Source of the DNA: Candidatus Methanomethylophilaceae archaeon
Lineage (GTDB): Archaea > Thermoplasmatota > Thermoplasmata > Methanomassiliicoccales > Methanomethylophilaceae
DNA: 8,929 nt
Direction: 5' to 3'
Assembly (NCBI GenBank): GCA_017455785.1
Contig: JAFSYZ010000290.1
Span: 1-8,929 of the forward strand
The position numbers and the translations under genes were made by a program. The notes beneath the pieces were generated by a model, which made no database searches, was not told where the DNA came from, and saw only the letters and a list, made by a program, of their open reading frames with translations. Positions 1 to 6,582 of this stretch are shown piece after piece. Position 1 is the stretch's first letter. The number at the start of each line of letters is the position of its first letter.

Positions 1-1094
1 ACTACAACACCGTCATGGGACTATTCACTCTTCCAGAACCTTATAACATCGAAATTTTGAGTCTGATCGCCACAATCGTCGGATGGATAATCACAGGGGT
101 CATCGCCGCGATCATCGCATCATTGGTCATCGCCGTGATATTCAACTCCAAGAAGGCCAAGGATACCATCCGTGCGTCGATGATCTACATCTTCATTCTG
201 ACGATGACGTTCGGTATAGCGAACGTAGCGCTCGTCGCGGGACTGAGCGAGAGTGTCGTAGCCAGCATAGATAGGATAGCTTCGCTCCTGACAATAGTGT
301 TCGGCGGCATGGTCATATGGACACTGTACAAGGCGATCGTCTATCACCTGTTGCATAAGATCGATGAGAGATCGGAGGTTGAAGGCACGTCGATCATCCC
401 GATGATGAACCTCCTCGGAAAAGTGGTCATCGTAGCAGTCACCGTTGCCACATTGCTGTCCTCACTGGGCGTGGATCTTATGGGAATCGTCACCGGTGCA
501 GGAATCGCAAGTCTGGGTGTGTCCCTCGGTGCCAAGCCCATAATCAACGAGTTCTTCTCCGGTCTAGTACTGTTGGCCACACGTCCGTTCGTCAAGGGTG
601 ACAGGGTCAAGGTAGGCAACTCGTCGTCCGCATTGGAAGTGCTGGAGGTCAATGTGATGAAGACGGTGATGGTCACCAGCTTCAACAAGGAGGTCACGAC
701 CATGCCTAACAGCAAGCTGACCAGTTCGGTGCTCACCAACGTCACGCGCAGTACCGAATGTTACAGGAACACCGTTAAATTCAGGGTCATGTTCGGAAGC
801 GACATCGAACTGGCGAAGAAACTCATCACCGAGGCCGCATTGGAGGATCCCGGTGTGGTGAGGGGACATAACGAGTTCCATGATCCCGTGGTGATCGTAT
901 CCGAGACCAACGAGCACGGTACCGTCCAACTTACATTGGCGTACTATGCGCTCAAGTACGGTGACACATGGGACTGCAGAGGCAGGATGTACGAGATCGT
1001 CCTGAGGAAGTTCGCGGAGAACGGTATACGCATACCTCCGTATCAGAAGAGGTACAACATCATATCAGAGGAGGGAAAGCCGAATGCAACGTAG
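1..1094 (+). CDS. MscS-family mechanosensitive channel, 5'-truncated by window edge
   Basis: A small-conductance mechanosensitive ion channel of the cytoplasmic membrane that would release solutes when membrane tension rises. Counting from the Met at position 15, several hydrophobic segments lie at roughly residues 11-42, 51-75, 88-112 and 132-152. The Gly/Ala-rich pore helix follows at about 156-188, running into the family hallmark FFSGLVLLATRPFVKGDRV. After it come the cytoplasmic beta domain and the C-terminal alpha/beta domain. The reading frame is open to the window edge. The residues encoded just before Met15 (YNTV) plus MGLF align with YNRILGIF, which is internal (residues 149-156) in the paralogue immediately downstream, and no Shine-Dalgarno precedes position 15. 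The gene therefore probably starts upstream and Met15 is internal; positions 3-5 form the first full codon. The pore carries Lys174-Pro175 where E. coli MscS has Gln112-Gly113. The stop codon overlaps the next gene by 11 bases. Family certain; gating properties unknown. Confidence 0.9.
   Translation, partial: YNTVMGLFTLPEPYNIEILSLIATIVGWIITGVIAAIIASLVIAVIFNSKKAKDTIRASMIYIFILTMTFGIANVALVAGLSESVVASIDRIASLLTIVFGGMVIWTLYKAIVYHLLHKIDERSEVEGTSIIPMMNLLGKVVIVAVTVATLLSSLGVDLMGIVTGAGIASLGVSLGAKPIINEFFSGLVLLATRPFVKGDRVKVGNSSSALEVLEVNVMKTVMVTSFNKEVTTMPNSKLTSSVLTNVTRSTECYRNTVKFRVMFGSDIELAKKLITEAALEDPGVVRGHNEFHDPVVIVSETNEHGTVQLTLAYYALKYGDTWDCRGRMYEIVLRKFAENGIRIPPYQKRYNIISEEGKPNAT
1068..1075 (+). promoter_or_regulatory. 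Shine-Dalgarno for second MscS gene
   Basis: GAGGAGGG lies 8 bases before the ATG at 1084, inside the last codons of the upstream channel gene. It fixes the start of the second gene and implies coupled translation from one messenger. Confidence 0.8.
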
Positions 1095-2607
1095 GTCGCT
1101 GGTCATCATCGCCATAATGCTGGTGCTCCTCTGTACGCCGTTGGCGGTATCGGATGCTTCAGGTTCCTCATCATATACGATCAACGGAGCTGTGATCTCC
1201 ACATTCGACGATTCAGTGCAGATACCCGCAGGTAAGACCAAGACGCTTACCGTCGATGTCTATAATGGAAATGAGAACACCACAGTCGTCGGGATAAGTC
1301 TGACCTCGACAGACCTCAATGCATCGTTGTCGACCAAGGAACTGTCCTTGGAGAAGAACAAGATGGGTTCTTTCGCCATAAGCATCACAACGGATAAGCT
1401 GATGAACCATGGACATTACTCTTTTGAGATCAAGCTGACCGTCTACGACTTCGGTACGAAGACCACCGAGTCCGGTACGATAACCTTCCAGGTTACCGTA
1501 ACATCCCCGTATTCCGACGGAAGCGCCTACAATAGGATCCTGGGGATCTTCGATCCGCTCCCATCACCGCTCGACACAGTGGAGATAACCGTTGTCGTCA
1601 CTCTGATTCTTTGGTTCATCATAGCTGTGGTGGCCCACCTTATATTGATGTTCGTTCTTTATCTCCTGATCAAGCAGAACGACGAGGTCAAGAGAAACAT
1701 CACCCGCGGTACCGGTATCCTGATGTTCGTAGGAATAATGGTCACCGGTATATCCAATGCACTGGATGTCGCCGGGGCCGGTGATTTCTTCATAGCCACG
1801 ACGATGGGTGCTTCGAAGATCATCTACAGATTCATCGGTGCCGGTATCGCATGGAACCTATACCACTCTGCGATCGAGGTCCTGTTCCACAGATTGGAGG
1901 ATACAAACCGTCTAGATGGTGTCGACACATCGCTCATACCGCTGTTCCGTATGTTGGGAATGCTGGTCATTATCATAATCACCGCATCATCCATACTTTC
2001 AGTCCTTGGATTCGACTTAGCAGCGATAATCACAGGAGTCGGTGTGGCGGGAATGGCGGTGTCACTGGGTGCACAGAGTACGCTCACACAGTTCTTCAGC
2101 GGTCTCAACCTGATGATAACCCGTCCGTTCAAGATCGGCGACATGGTATCCATCGGTGACGACAAGAACATCTACGAGGTGAAGAAGATCGGTATGATGA
2201 ACTCCACCTTCAAGAACTGGGCCAATCAGGAGTACTGTGTCATGCCCAACGATACCGTTGCATCATCCAGGATAGTCAACGTCACGGGAGTGACCATGGC
2301 CTATAAGATGTATCTGTACTACTTCACATCGTACGATGCGGATGTGGATCTGGCCAAGAAGGTCATCATGGATGAGGCGTTGAAGAACCCCAACGTGGTC
2401 ACGGACGGTTCTTATTCCGCACCCGAGGTGAGGTTGGAGGACTTCGATCCATCCGCCATCAAGTACCGTCTCTCGATATACATCCATAACTTCAGGGACA
2501 ATGTGAAGGTCACCGGTCAGCTCAACCAGGCGATATACGACGCATTGCTGAAAGAAGGAATAGACTGCCCGTACGATATGAACGATGTGCACATCTTCAG
2601 GCAGTGA
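1084..2607 (+). CDS. MscS-family mechanosensitive channel with extracytoplasmic beta-sandwich domain
   Basis: A membrane channel of 507 residues, longer than the 286-residue E. coli MscS because of an added N-terminal region. Residues 1-26 look like a signal peptide (basic start, Leu/Ile/Val-rich core, small residues near AVSDASG). Residues about 30-143 are a Thr/Ser-rich beta-sandwich resembling Ig-like or NEW3 surface domains, with N-X-S/T sequons (NTT, NAS). Hydrophobic segments follow near 166-196, 209-229, 243-263 and 288-311. The pore helix is about 312-345, with MAVSLGAQSTLTQFFSG at 324-340 and then TRPFKIGD. The remainder is the cytoplasmic vestibule. Met324 and Leu328 occupy the hydrophobic gate positions (Leu105 and Leu109 of E. 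coli MscS); Ser332 replaces hinge Gly113, while Gly340 matches Gly121. It is a diverged tandem copy of the gene before it, co-translated through an 11-base overlap. The role of the outer domain is unknown; load or surface-layer sensing is speculation. Confidence 0.93.
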   Translation: MQRRSLVIIAIMLVLLCTPLAVSDASGSSSYTINGAVISTFDDSVQIPAGKTKTLTVDVYNGNENTTVVGISLTSTDLNASLSTKELSLEKNKMGSFAISITTDKLMNHGHYSFEIKLTVYDFGTKTTESGTITFQVTVTSPYSDGSAYNRILGIFDPLPSPLDTVEITVVVTLILWFIIAVVAHLILMFVLYLLIKQNDEVKRNITRGTGILMFVGIMVTGISNALDVAGAGDFFIATTMGASKIIYRFIGAGIAWNLYHSAIEVLFHRLEDTNRLDGVDTSLIPLFRMLGMLVIIIITASSILSVLGFDLAAIITGVGVAGMAVSLGAQSTLTQFFSGLNLMITRPFKIGDMVSIGDDKNIYEVKKIGMMNSTFKNWANQEYCVMPNDTVASSRIVNVTGVTMAYKMYLYYFTSYDADVDLAKKVIMDEALKNPNVVTDGSYSAPEVRLEDFDPSAIKYRLSIYIHNFRDNVKVTGQLNQAIYDALLKEGIDCPYDMNDVHIFRQ

Positions 2608-2608
2608 A

Positions 2609-3187
2609 TCAGCGGTAGTACTTGTCGACACCGCCGTAGCCGCCGATGATCCTGTTCTCCCTTGTGGCTGAGATGAAGTTATCCAGACGTTTACGGAACT
2701 CATCGGGTCTGTTCCTGGCGGCATCGATGTAGGCTACACGTATCCTCTTGTAAGGTTCAGGGAGTGATTGATAGTTCTCCCATGCGGTCTCATCCTTTCT
2801 AATCGCCTTCAGGATGTCCTTCGGGAAGATGTATTCGGTGCTGATGATGTCCTCCACGGTTGGTCTGACCCTCGGATGTATCATACCTTGTGAATCCAAC
2901 CATATCAGGCGTTCTATGTTCGGTCTGGAATAAGGGCTGCCCTTACGTCTGGGAGTGAAGCGTTTCAGATGGTGTTTCTCATCCATCCTCTTCGTGATGC
3001 TGTCGATCCATCCGAAGCACAGTGCTTCCTCCACAGCATCGTTGTATGAAATCCCGGTTTCGCCGGAATCCTTAGTAGGGAAGACAAACCATATCTCCTC
3101 AGCGGTCTCAAAGTTCTGAGAGAGCCATTCGCGCCATTCGTTACGGTCATCCGTATAAAATGTCCTTCCCGACCAATCGCATTCCAT
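2609..3187 (-). CDS. YdeI/OmdA-family protein (bacteriocin-protection-like)
   Basis: A soluble 192-residue protein of the YdeI/OmpD-associated family; bacterial members have been linked to peptide or bacteriocin resistance, but the biochemical activity is unclear. Family signs are an N-terminal FYTDDRNEWREWL segment (10-22), the core CFGWIDS (57-63), RFTPRRKGSPYS (76-87), and a C-terminal OmdA-like helical region (about 135-182). I place the start at 3187 because AGGTG sits 4 bases before that ATG and family similarity begins there. An in-frame ATG at 3238 would add 17 unconvincing residues encoded by a terminator hairpin. It lies downstream of RPA and RPAP on the same strand, across that terminator, so it may depend on read-through; I see no clear TATA box of its own. 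Its stop is one base from the stop of the convergent channel gene. Family assignment is good; its role in an archaeon is unknown. Confidence 0.85.
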   Translation of the reverse strand: MECDWSGRTFYTDDRNEWREWLSQNFETAEEIWFVFPTKDSGETGISYNDAVEEALCFGWIDSITKRMDEKHHLKRFTPRRKGSPYSRPNIERLIWLDSQGMIHPRVRPTVEDIISTEYIFPKDILKAIRKDETAWENYQSLPEPYKRIRVAYIDAARNRPDEFRKRLDNFISATRENRIIGGYGGVDKYYR

Positions 3188-3191
3188 AGCA

Positions 3192-3196
3192 CACCT
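3192..3196 (-). promoter_or_regulatory. Shine-Dalgarno deciding the YdeI-family start
   Basis: AGGTG on the minus strand, 4 bases before the ATG at 3187. The same motif and spacing precede both ABC transporter genes in this window. It supports 3187 over the in-frame ATG at 3238. Confidence 0.7.
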
Positions 3197-3201
3197 ATTT
3201 G

Positions 3202-3234
3202 AAAAAAAGGTGGATGAGGGGTGAATCCCCTCAT
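3202..3234 (-). terminator. Hairpin plus oligo-T terminator after RPAP
   Basis: On the minus strand an 8-base perfect stem (ATGAGGGG at 3234-3227 with CCCCTCAT at 3221-3214) encloses a 5-base loop. CCACC follows, then seven T residues at 3208-3202. The stop codon of the RPA-associated protein (3233-3231) lies inside the left arm. It would end or attenuate the RPA-RPAP message before the YdeI-family gene. Confidence 0.7.
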
Positions 3235-4142
3235 TCATCTATGAGTTTGAGATAACCGAGGTTGGGTTCGTACACCAAACCCTTGTCCATGAGGGAGTTG
3301 CATATCTCCTCCACCTGGTAGGATGTGATGCCCTCCATCTCCGCACGCCTGTCAACCTCGTCCCTGGGGGCACCGCGGGGACCGTCGTCCAGTTCCCTGA
3401 GGATGTTCAGAATGATGTCCTCGCTGTCCGCCGCACTGTCGCTGTTTCCGGTGGGCTGTGACGGGATGTCGATCTCATCCGGCAGGTCGCTCTCGTCCTC
3501 CGGGAGGCCCAAGTCGATGTTGTCATCAGGCAGCAGGAGCTTCAGTGAACCCTGGATCAGTTTAAGGTACTTCTCCGATGATGGTACACCGTAGTGGTCA
3601 AGTGCGCTGAGTATACCTTCTGCTTCCTGCTGGGTGTATCCTTTTGAGATGAGTGTGTTGACATCGGAATCTGATATCGCGATCGCGTTCCTCATCCTGA
3701 TGATCCTGTCCCATGTGGCTTTCGCCGTCTCAAGGACCCAGAGGTTGCGTGTGGCTTCATCGATCTTTACGATGCGCTCCGGACGCAGGGATACGAACGT
3801 CCTGGTCTCGTCAGGCGAGTATGTCCTCACCTTACCGATAACGGCGACGAACTCTGGAGCTTCCAGGTCCGCCATCGTCGCTGCCGCTTCGGGCTGGAAT
3901 TTACCCACATTGATGTAGAAACTGCCGGACACATCCTGTATCCTTCCGTTCCATATGGGATCGTCCTCTGTTCCCCTGTTCTCCTTGTCAGTCAGGACAC
4001 CGGTCACCATGACCCTGTTGATCATCGCGCCCAGGGGTGTGATAAGGTACGAAGGCGATTTCTCGTCGTTACCCTTCCTCTCCAATGAGGACGAGTTGAG
4101 TTCGCCTGCGAACACCCTCCATGCCGCTTCCCTGGCCATCAT
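3231..4142 (-). CDS. Replication protein A-associated protein (RPAP, COG3390 type)
   Basis: The 303-residue archaeal partner of RPA, thought to form a complex with it and assist single-stranded DNA binding in replication and repair. The conserved N-terminal REAAWRVFAGELN (4-16) and the OB-fold block (YLITPLGAMINRVMVTGVLT, then FQPEAAATMADLEAPEFVAV and SLRPE) are typical. An acidic Asp/Glu/Pro/Ser-rich linker at about 205-242 leads to a C-terminal winged-helix-like region (about 243-300) similar in placement to that of eukaryotic RPA32. The start ATG (4142) overlaps the RPA stop as ATGA. GGAGG at 4154-4150 lies 7 bases ahead; a second ATG immediately follows, so the N-terminus could be one residue shorter. 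The gene pair matches the rpa-rpap arrangement known in haloarchaea and other euryarchaea. Assignment is strong from motifs and context. Confidence 0.92.
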   Translation of the reverse strand: MMAREAAWRVFAGELNSSSLERKGNDEKSPSYLITPLGAMINRVMVTGVLTDKENRGTEDDPIWNGRIQDVSGSFYINVGKFQPEAAATMADLEAPEFVAVIGKVRTYSPDETRTFVSLRPERIVKIDEATRNLWVLETAKATWDRIIRMRNAIAISDSDVNTLISKGYTQQEAEGILSALDHYGVPSSEKYLKLIQGSLKLLLPDDNIDLGLPEDESDLPDEIDIPSQPTGNSDSAADSEDIILNILRELDDGPRGAPRDEVDRRAEMEGITSYQVEEICNSLMDKGLVYEPNLGYLKLIDE

Positions 4143-5458
4143 AGTGCCGCCTCCACTGTCTTGTAGAGAGCTCTGGCTTCCTTCTCTACATCCACATTCT
4201 CTAATGAAGCATCCTTCACTATCATCGAGGGCCCGTAGTCATCGCTCATCACGTTTCCGCTGATGGTGACGTGCTTCACGATTATCCTCTCTGCAATTTC
4301 CTTGGCCACGAACTCGGCACCGCGTGCCTTCGCAAGTTCCGTCGCCATGTTCAGTGTCACTCCTGTGATCTTCTCCGTGAGCTCACGGTTCAGTATCGCA
4401 CTGATGCTTCCGGTACCGTCGTCCAGAACGAACTTCATCCTAAGGTCCGGTATCGGTGTCACCGTTCCGTGCGACATGCATTGATCGTTGATTATGGAAC
4501 GGTTGCATTCCGGACACCTCTTGATGAGACCGCTGCCCATCCTTATGTCCACGACATCGCCCCTGAGTGTGATGTCCAATCCGCCGCCGTTCTTCAGTAT
4601 GTCCCTGACGGTCTTCTCGTTGCTTCCGCCGATCGCGGATTCATCGAATGTATCATCCACCCTGCTGACCTCGCATCTCTCGCCGAGGTTGAGCTGGGGT
4701 ATACCCTTCCACGCACGGATGTATGCGTTCTTGGCGCAGATCGTCTCCCCGGCCTTCAGCTGGAAGTCGTTCCATGCTGAGTACTGTATCTTTCCTGTGT
4801 CATCAGCGATGATACCTGAGAACACCGTCTTCTGTTCGCCTTTGACATTGACAGTTTTAGTCTCGGCCGTCAGGATGCGTCCGGTCACAGTCACGTTGCC
4901 GACACCCTCCCTGATCTCGCCGATCTTCATCTCTGAGGATGACATGCTGTAGTTCCTCTCGGGCATGTCGATCTTGACATCCCTGGCAAGTTCTACGACT
5001 CCCTTGTCACCGAGGTTGACCTGGATCCTGTCGTTCCATTTCTTGGTGTAGCAGTTCTTCAGCCTGTACACCTCACCTTTGTTGAGCTGTACGTCACCCC
5101 TCCATACGGTGAACGATGAGCTTCCCGTGTCGTCCCCGATTATTCCGGAGACTATCTTTTTAGGGACGCCCTTGACGGTGATCTCCTTGTTCTCGACATA
5201 GATCACCTTGGCGACGATGTCCACGTTCTGTTCGGTGCCGTTCAGCTCGCCGATCTTCTTCTGTACCGAAGCAGCGGTGACGAATCCTACCGTTGCTCCG
5301 CCCAGTTTCCTTATGATTCCTCTCTTGGCCGATTCGATATCGAGGTGGTACTTGTTCAGATAAGTGTCCAGTTCCTCGATAATCATCGCTTCGTTCGCTT
5401 TGTCTCCGAGCACCCTTTTCAATTCTTCTATATGGGGTGTAAGTTCTTCCATGTTCAT
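4139..5458 (-). CDS. rpa: Replication protein A, single-stranded DNA-binding, multi-OB-fold with zinc motif
   Basis: The archaeal single-strand DNA-binding protein, coating ssDNA during replication, recombination and repair. Its 439 residues contain an N-terminal helical region (1-54) and two similar OB folds at about 67-157 and 178-268, recognisable by the repeated cores SGIIGDDTG and SGIIADDTG. A third OB fold from about 284 has FVLDDGTGSISAIL. A zinc motif with C315, C318, C327 and H330 (C-x2-C-x8-C-x2-H) is inserted in the third fold, as in euryarchaeal and eukaryotic large RPA subunits. The start at 5458 is supported by GAGGT at 5470-5466, 7 bases away; Met3 is a weaker alternative. A strong TATA box lies at 5517-5526. 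The stop overlaps the RPAP start as ATGA, so the two are probably made together. No truncation or missing element seen. Confidence 0.94.
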   Translation of the reverse strand: MNMEELTPHIEELKRVLGDKANEAMIIEELDTYLNKYHLDIESAKRGIIRKLGGATVGFVTAASVQKKIGELNGTEQNVDIVAKVIYVENKEITVKGVPKKIVSGIIGDDTGSSSFTVWRGDVQLNKGEVYRLKNCYTKKWNDRIQVNLGDKGVVELARDVKIDMPERNYSMSSSEMKIGEIREGVGNVTVTGRILTAETKTVNVKGEQKTVFSGIIADDTGKIQYSAWNDFQLKAGETICAKNAYIRAWKGIPQLNLGERCEVSRVDDTFDESAIGGSNEKTVRDILKNGGGLDITLRGDVVDIRMGSGLIKRCPECNRSIINDQCMSHGTVTPIPDLRMKFVLDDGTGSISAILNRELTEKITGVTLNMATELAKARGAEFVAKEIAERIIVKHVTISGNVMSDDYGPSMIVKDASLENVDVEKEARALYKTVEAAL

Positions 5459-5516
5459 CCTATCGACCTCTTTGCAGAGTGCACACTCACGTGTACGGAA
5501 GGTGTTCCCCTTCTAA

Positions 5517-5526
5517 TTATATAAAA
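5517..5526 (-). promoter_or_regulatory. TATA box of the RPA operon
   Basis: Minus-strand TTTTATATAA is a near-ideal archaeal box A. A transcript start about 26 bases downstream (near 5494) would give a leader of roughly 35 bases containing the GAGGT ribosome site at 5470-5466. Confidence 0.75.
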
Positions 5527-5596
5527 CAATCTAGGAGGTCACCGAACGATCAACGGATATCATTTTTATCGGAATACGATCGACATCAGTCCTCGG

Positions 5597-5624
5597 GTGT
5601 CTGACAATCATTAATACCAGACAC
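5597..5624 (+). promoter_or_regulatory. Inverted repeat bracketing the probable HAD phosphatase TATA box
   Basis: GTGTCTG (5597-5603) and CAGACAC (5618-5624) are perfect inverted copies separated by 14 bases. Between them lies ATTAATA (5610-5616), 23-29 bases before the phosphatase ATG at 5639, the usual TATA distance for a leaderless transcript. A dimeric repressor bound here would block TBP. An alternative TATA-like stretch, ATTTTTATC at 5562-5570, would instead place the repeat in a short leader as a hairpin. Confidence 0.45.
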
Positions 5625-5638
5625 ACGTTCTTTTCATT

Positions 5639-6433
5639 ATGTTCAAGCTCGTCGCCATGGACCTGGACGATACTCTCCTGGACGAGGAGAAGAAGGTGCC
5701 CAAGGACACCGCGGATATCCTGAAGCGCCTACACGACAACGGTATCCACATCGTGATCTCATCCGGAAGGATGACTCCTACACAGATGTCCATAGCGAAG
5801 GCGTTCACACAGGATATCTCATACATATCCTACAACGGATCGGTTGTGGTGTTCGAGGATGGTCAGAGGGCGGAATTCGATATCCCTGTGGACAAGATCA
5901 GGGAAGTGGTCAGATACTGCAACGAGGAGCATCTGTACGTCGTCATCTACCACAATGAGAGTATCTACGCACAGACATACGAGGAGGGTCTGAGGTATGA
6001 TATCGATACCATTAATGCAAGATCTGTGGAGATCATGGATTTTCTTGAGGGTGAGATATTCCCGACACCTAAGATCGTCATATTGGCACATCCTGATAAG
6101 GTCCCTGCTATCGTAAAGGATGTAGAGAAGAGATTCCCGAATCTCTTCATCACGCGTTCCAATTCTGCCGTCATCGAATTCATGCCCAAAGGGGTCGGCA
6201 AGGAATCCGGACTGAAGTTGGTATGCGAGCATCTCGGTATCGATAGAGAAGAGGTGATCGCATTCGGTGACAACTACAACGATATGAGTATGGTGGAATG
6301 GGCGGGTATGGGTGTGGCCGTCGCCAATTCCGTGGACGATCTGAAGGCCGTCGCTGATAAGGTGTCCGTGAAAGAGAGGTCGGAGGGCGTGGCGGAGGTG
6401 CTGCGTGAGGTCTTCTCCGACATACTAAGATGA
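5639..6433 (+). CDS. Cof-type HAD-superfamily phosphatase (HAD-IIB)
   Basis: A cytoplasmic Mg-dependent phosphatase of 264 residues, a normal length for Cof-type HAD enzymes, which remove phosphate from sugar phosphates, flavin or pyridoxal phosphates and similar small molecules; the substrate cannot be read from sequence. All four HAD motifs are present: DLDDT at 8-12 (nucleophile Asp8, acid/base Asp10), SSGR at 41-44, Lys188 after PKGVG, and GDNYNDM at 210-216 with Asp211 and Asp215. The region between motifs II and III is the type C2 cap that selects substrate. No Shine-Dalgarno is visible before the ATG (the upstream bases are pyrimidine-rich), and a TATA-like box sits about 26 bases ahead, consistent with a leaderless message. 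It is transcribed alone, divergent from RPA and convergent with the CAU tRNA 28 bases beyond its stop. Confidence 0.92.
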   Translation: MFKLVAMDLDDTLLDEEKKVPKDTADILKRLHDNGIHIVISSGRMTPTQMSIAKAFTQDISYISYNGSVVVFEDGQRAEFDIPVDKIREVVRYCNEEHLYVVIYHNESIYAQTYEEGLRYDIDTINARSVEIMDFLEGEIFPTPKIVILAHPDKVPAIVKDVEKRFPNLFITRSNSAVIEFMPKGVGKESGLKLVCEHLGIDREEVIAFGDNYNDMSMVEWAGMGVAVANSVDDLKAVADKVSVKERSEGVAEVLREVFSDILR

Positions 6434-6461
6434 ACATCGCAGACACATTCTGATAAGGATA

Positions 6462-6538
6462 TGGTGGGCCTAGCCGGATTTGAACCGACGACCGTCAGGT
6501 TATGAGCCAGACGCTCCACCAGACTAAGCTACAGGCCC
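6462..6538 (-). tRNA. tRNA with CAU anticodon: elongator Met or Ile2
   Basis: A full cloverleaf is visible: acceptor GGGCCTG pairs with TAGGCCC (one G-U), D stem GCTT/GAGC, anticodon loop CTCATAA, T stem GTCGG/CCGGC with loop TTCAAAT, discriminator A and encoded CCA. No intron. The anticodon stem TCTGG/CCTGA contains a T-T mismatch at 29/41. It is not an initiator, which in archaea has an A1-U72 pair and three G-C pairs (29-31 with 39-41). CAU with G1-C72 and A73 fits either elongator Met or the agmatidine-modified Ile2 tRNA that reads AUA; sequence inspection alone does not settle this. Confidence 0.92.
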
Positions 6539-6570
6539 GGTATAATACTGACGAGTAGAAAAATCGACCA

Positions 6571-6577
6571 TAAATAG
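6571..6577 (-). promoter_or_regulatory. TATA box of the CAU tRNA
   Basis: Minus-strand CTATTTA lies 33-39 bases before the mature 5' end at 6538. A start about 26 bases downstream, near 6548, would leave a leader of about 9 bases for RNase P to remove. Confidence 0.6.
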
Positions 6578-6582
6578 TTATC

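Noticed and set aside
344..929. Minus-strand open frames within the first channel gene
   Set aside because: Shadows of the channel coding frame; the products have no recognisable domain.
3188..3238. N-terminal extension of the YdeI-family gene from ATG 3238
   Set aside because: The added 17 codons run through a terminator hairpin and T run and match nothing in the family; a good ribosome site and family similarity support 3187.
4271..4952. Plus-strand open frames across the RPA gene
   Set aside because: They are mirror frames of RPA, whose OB folds and zinc motif are intact on the minus strand.
5533..5539. AGGAGGT, a strong Shine-Dalgarno-like sequence in the RPA/HAD intergenic region
   Set aside because: No ATG, GTG or TTG at suitable spacing follows on the plus strand, so no small gene is supported.
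5546..5581. ACGATC repeated with exactly 30-base spacing (5546-5551 and 5576-5581)
   Set aside because: Only six bases are shared and flanks differ; too weak to call a regulatory repeat.
6462..6538. Initiator tRNA-Met
   Set aside because: It has G1-C72 rather than A1-U72 and lacks the three consecutive G-C pairs in the anticodon stem expected of archaeal initiators.
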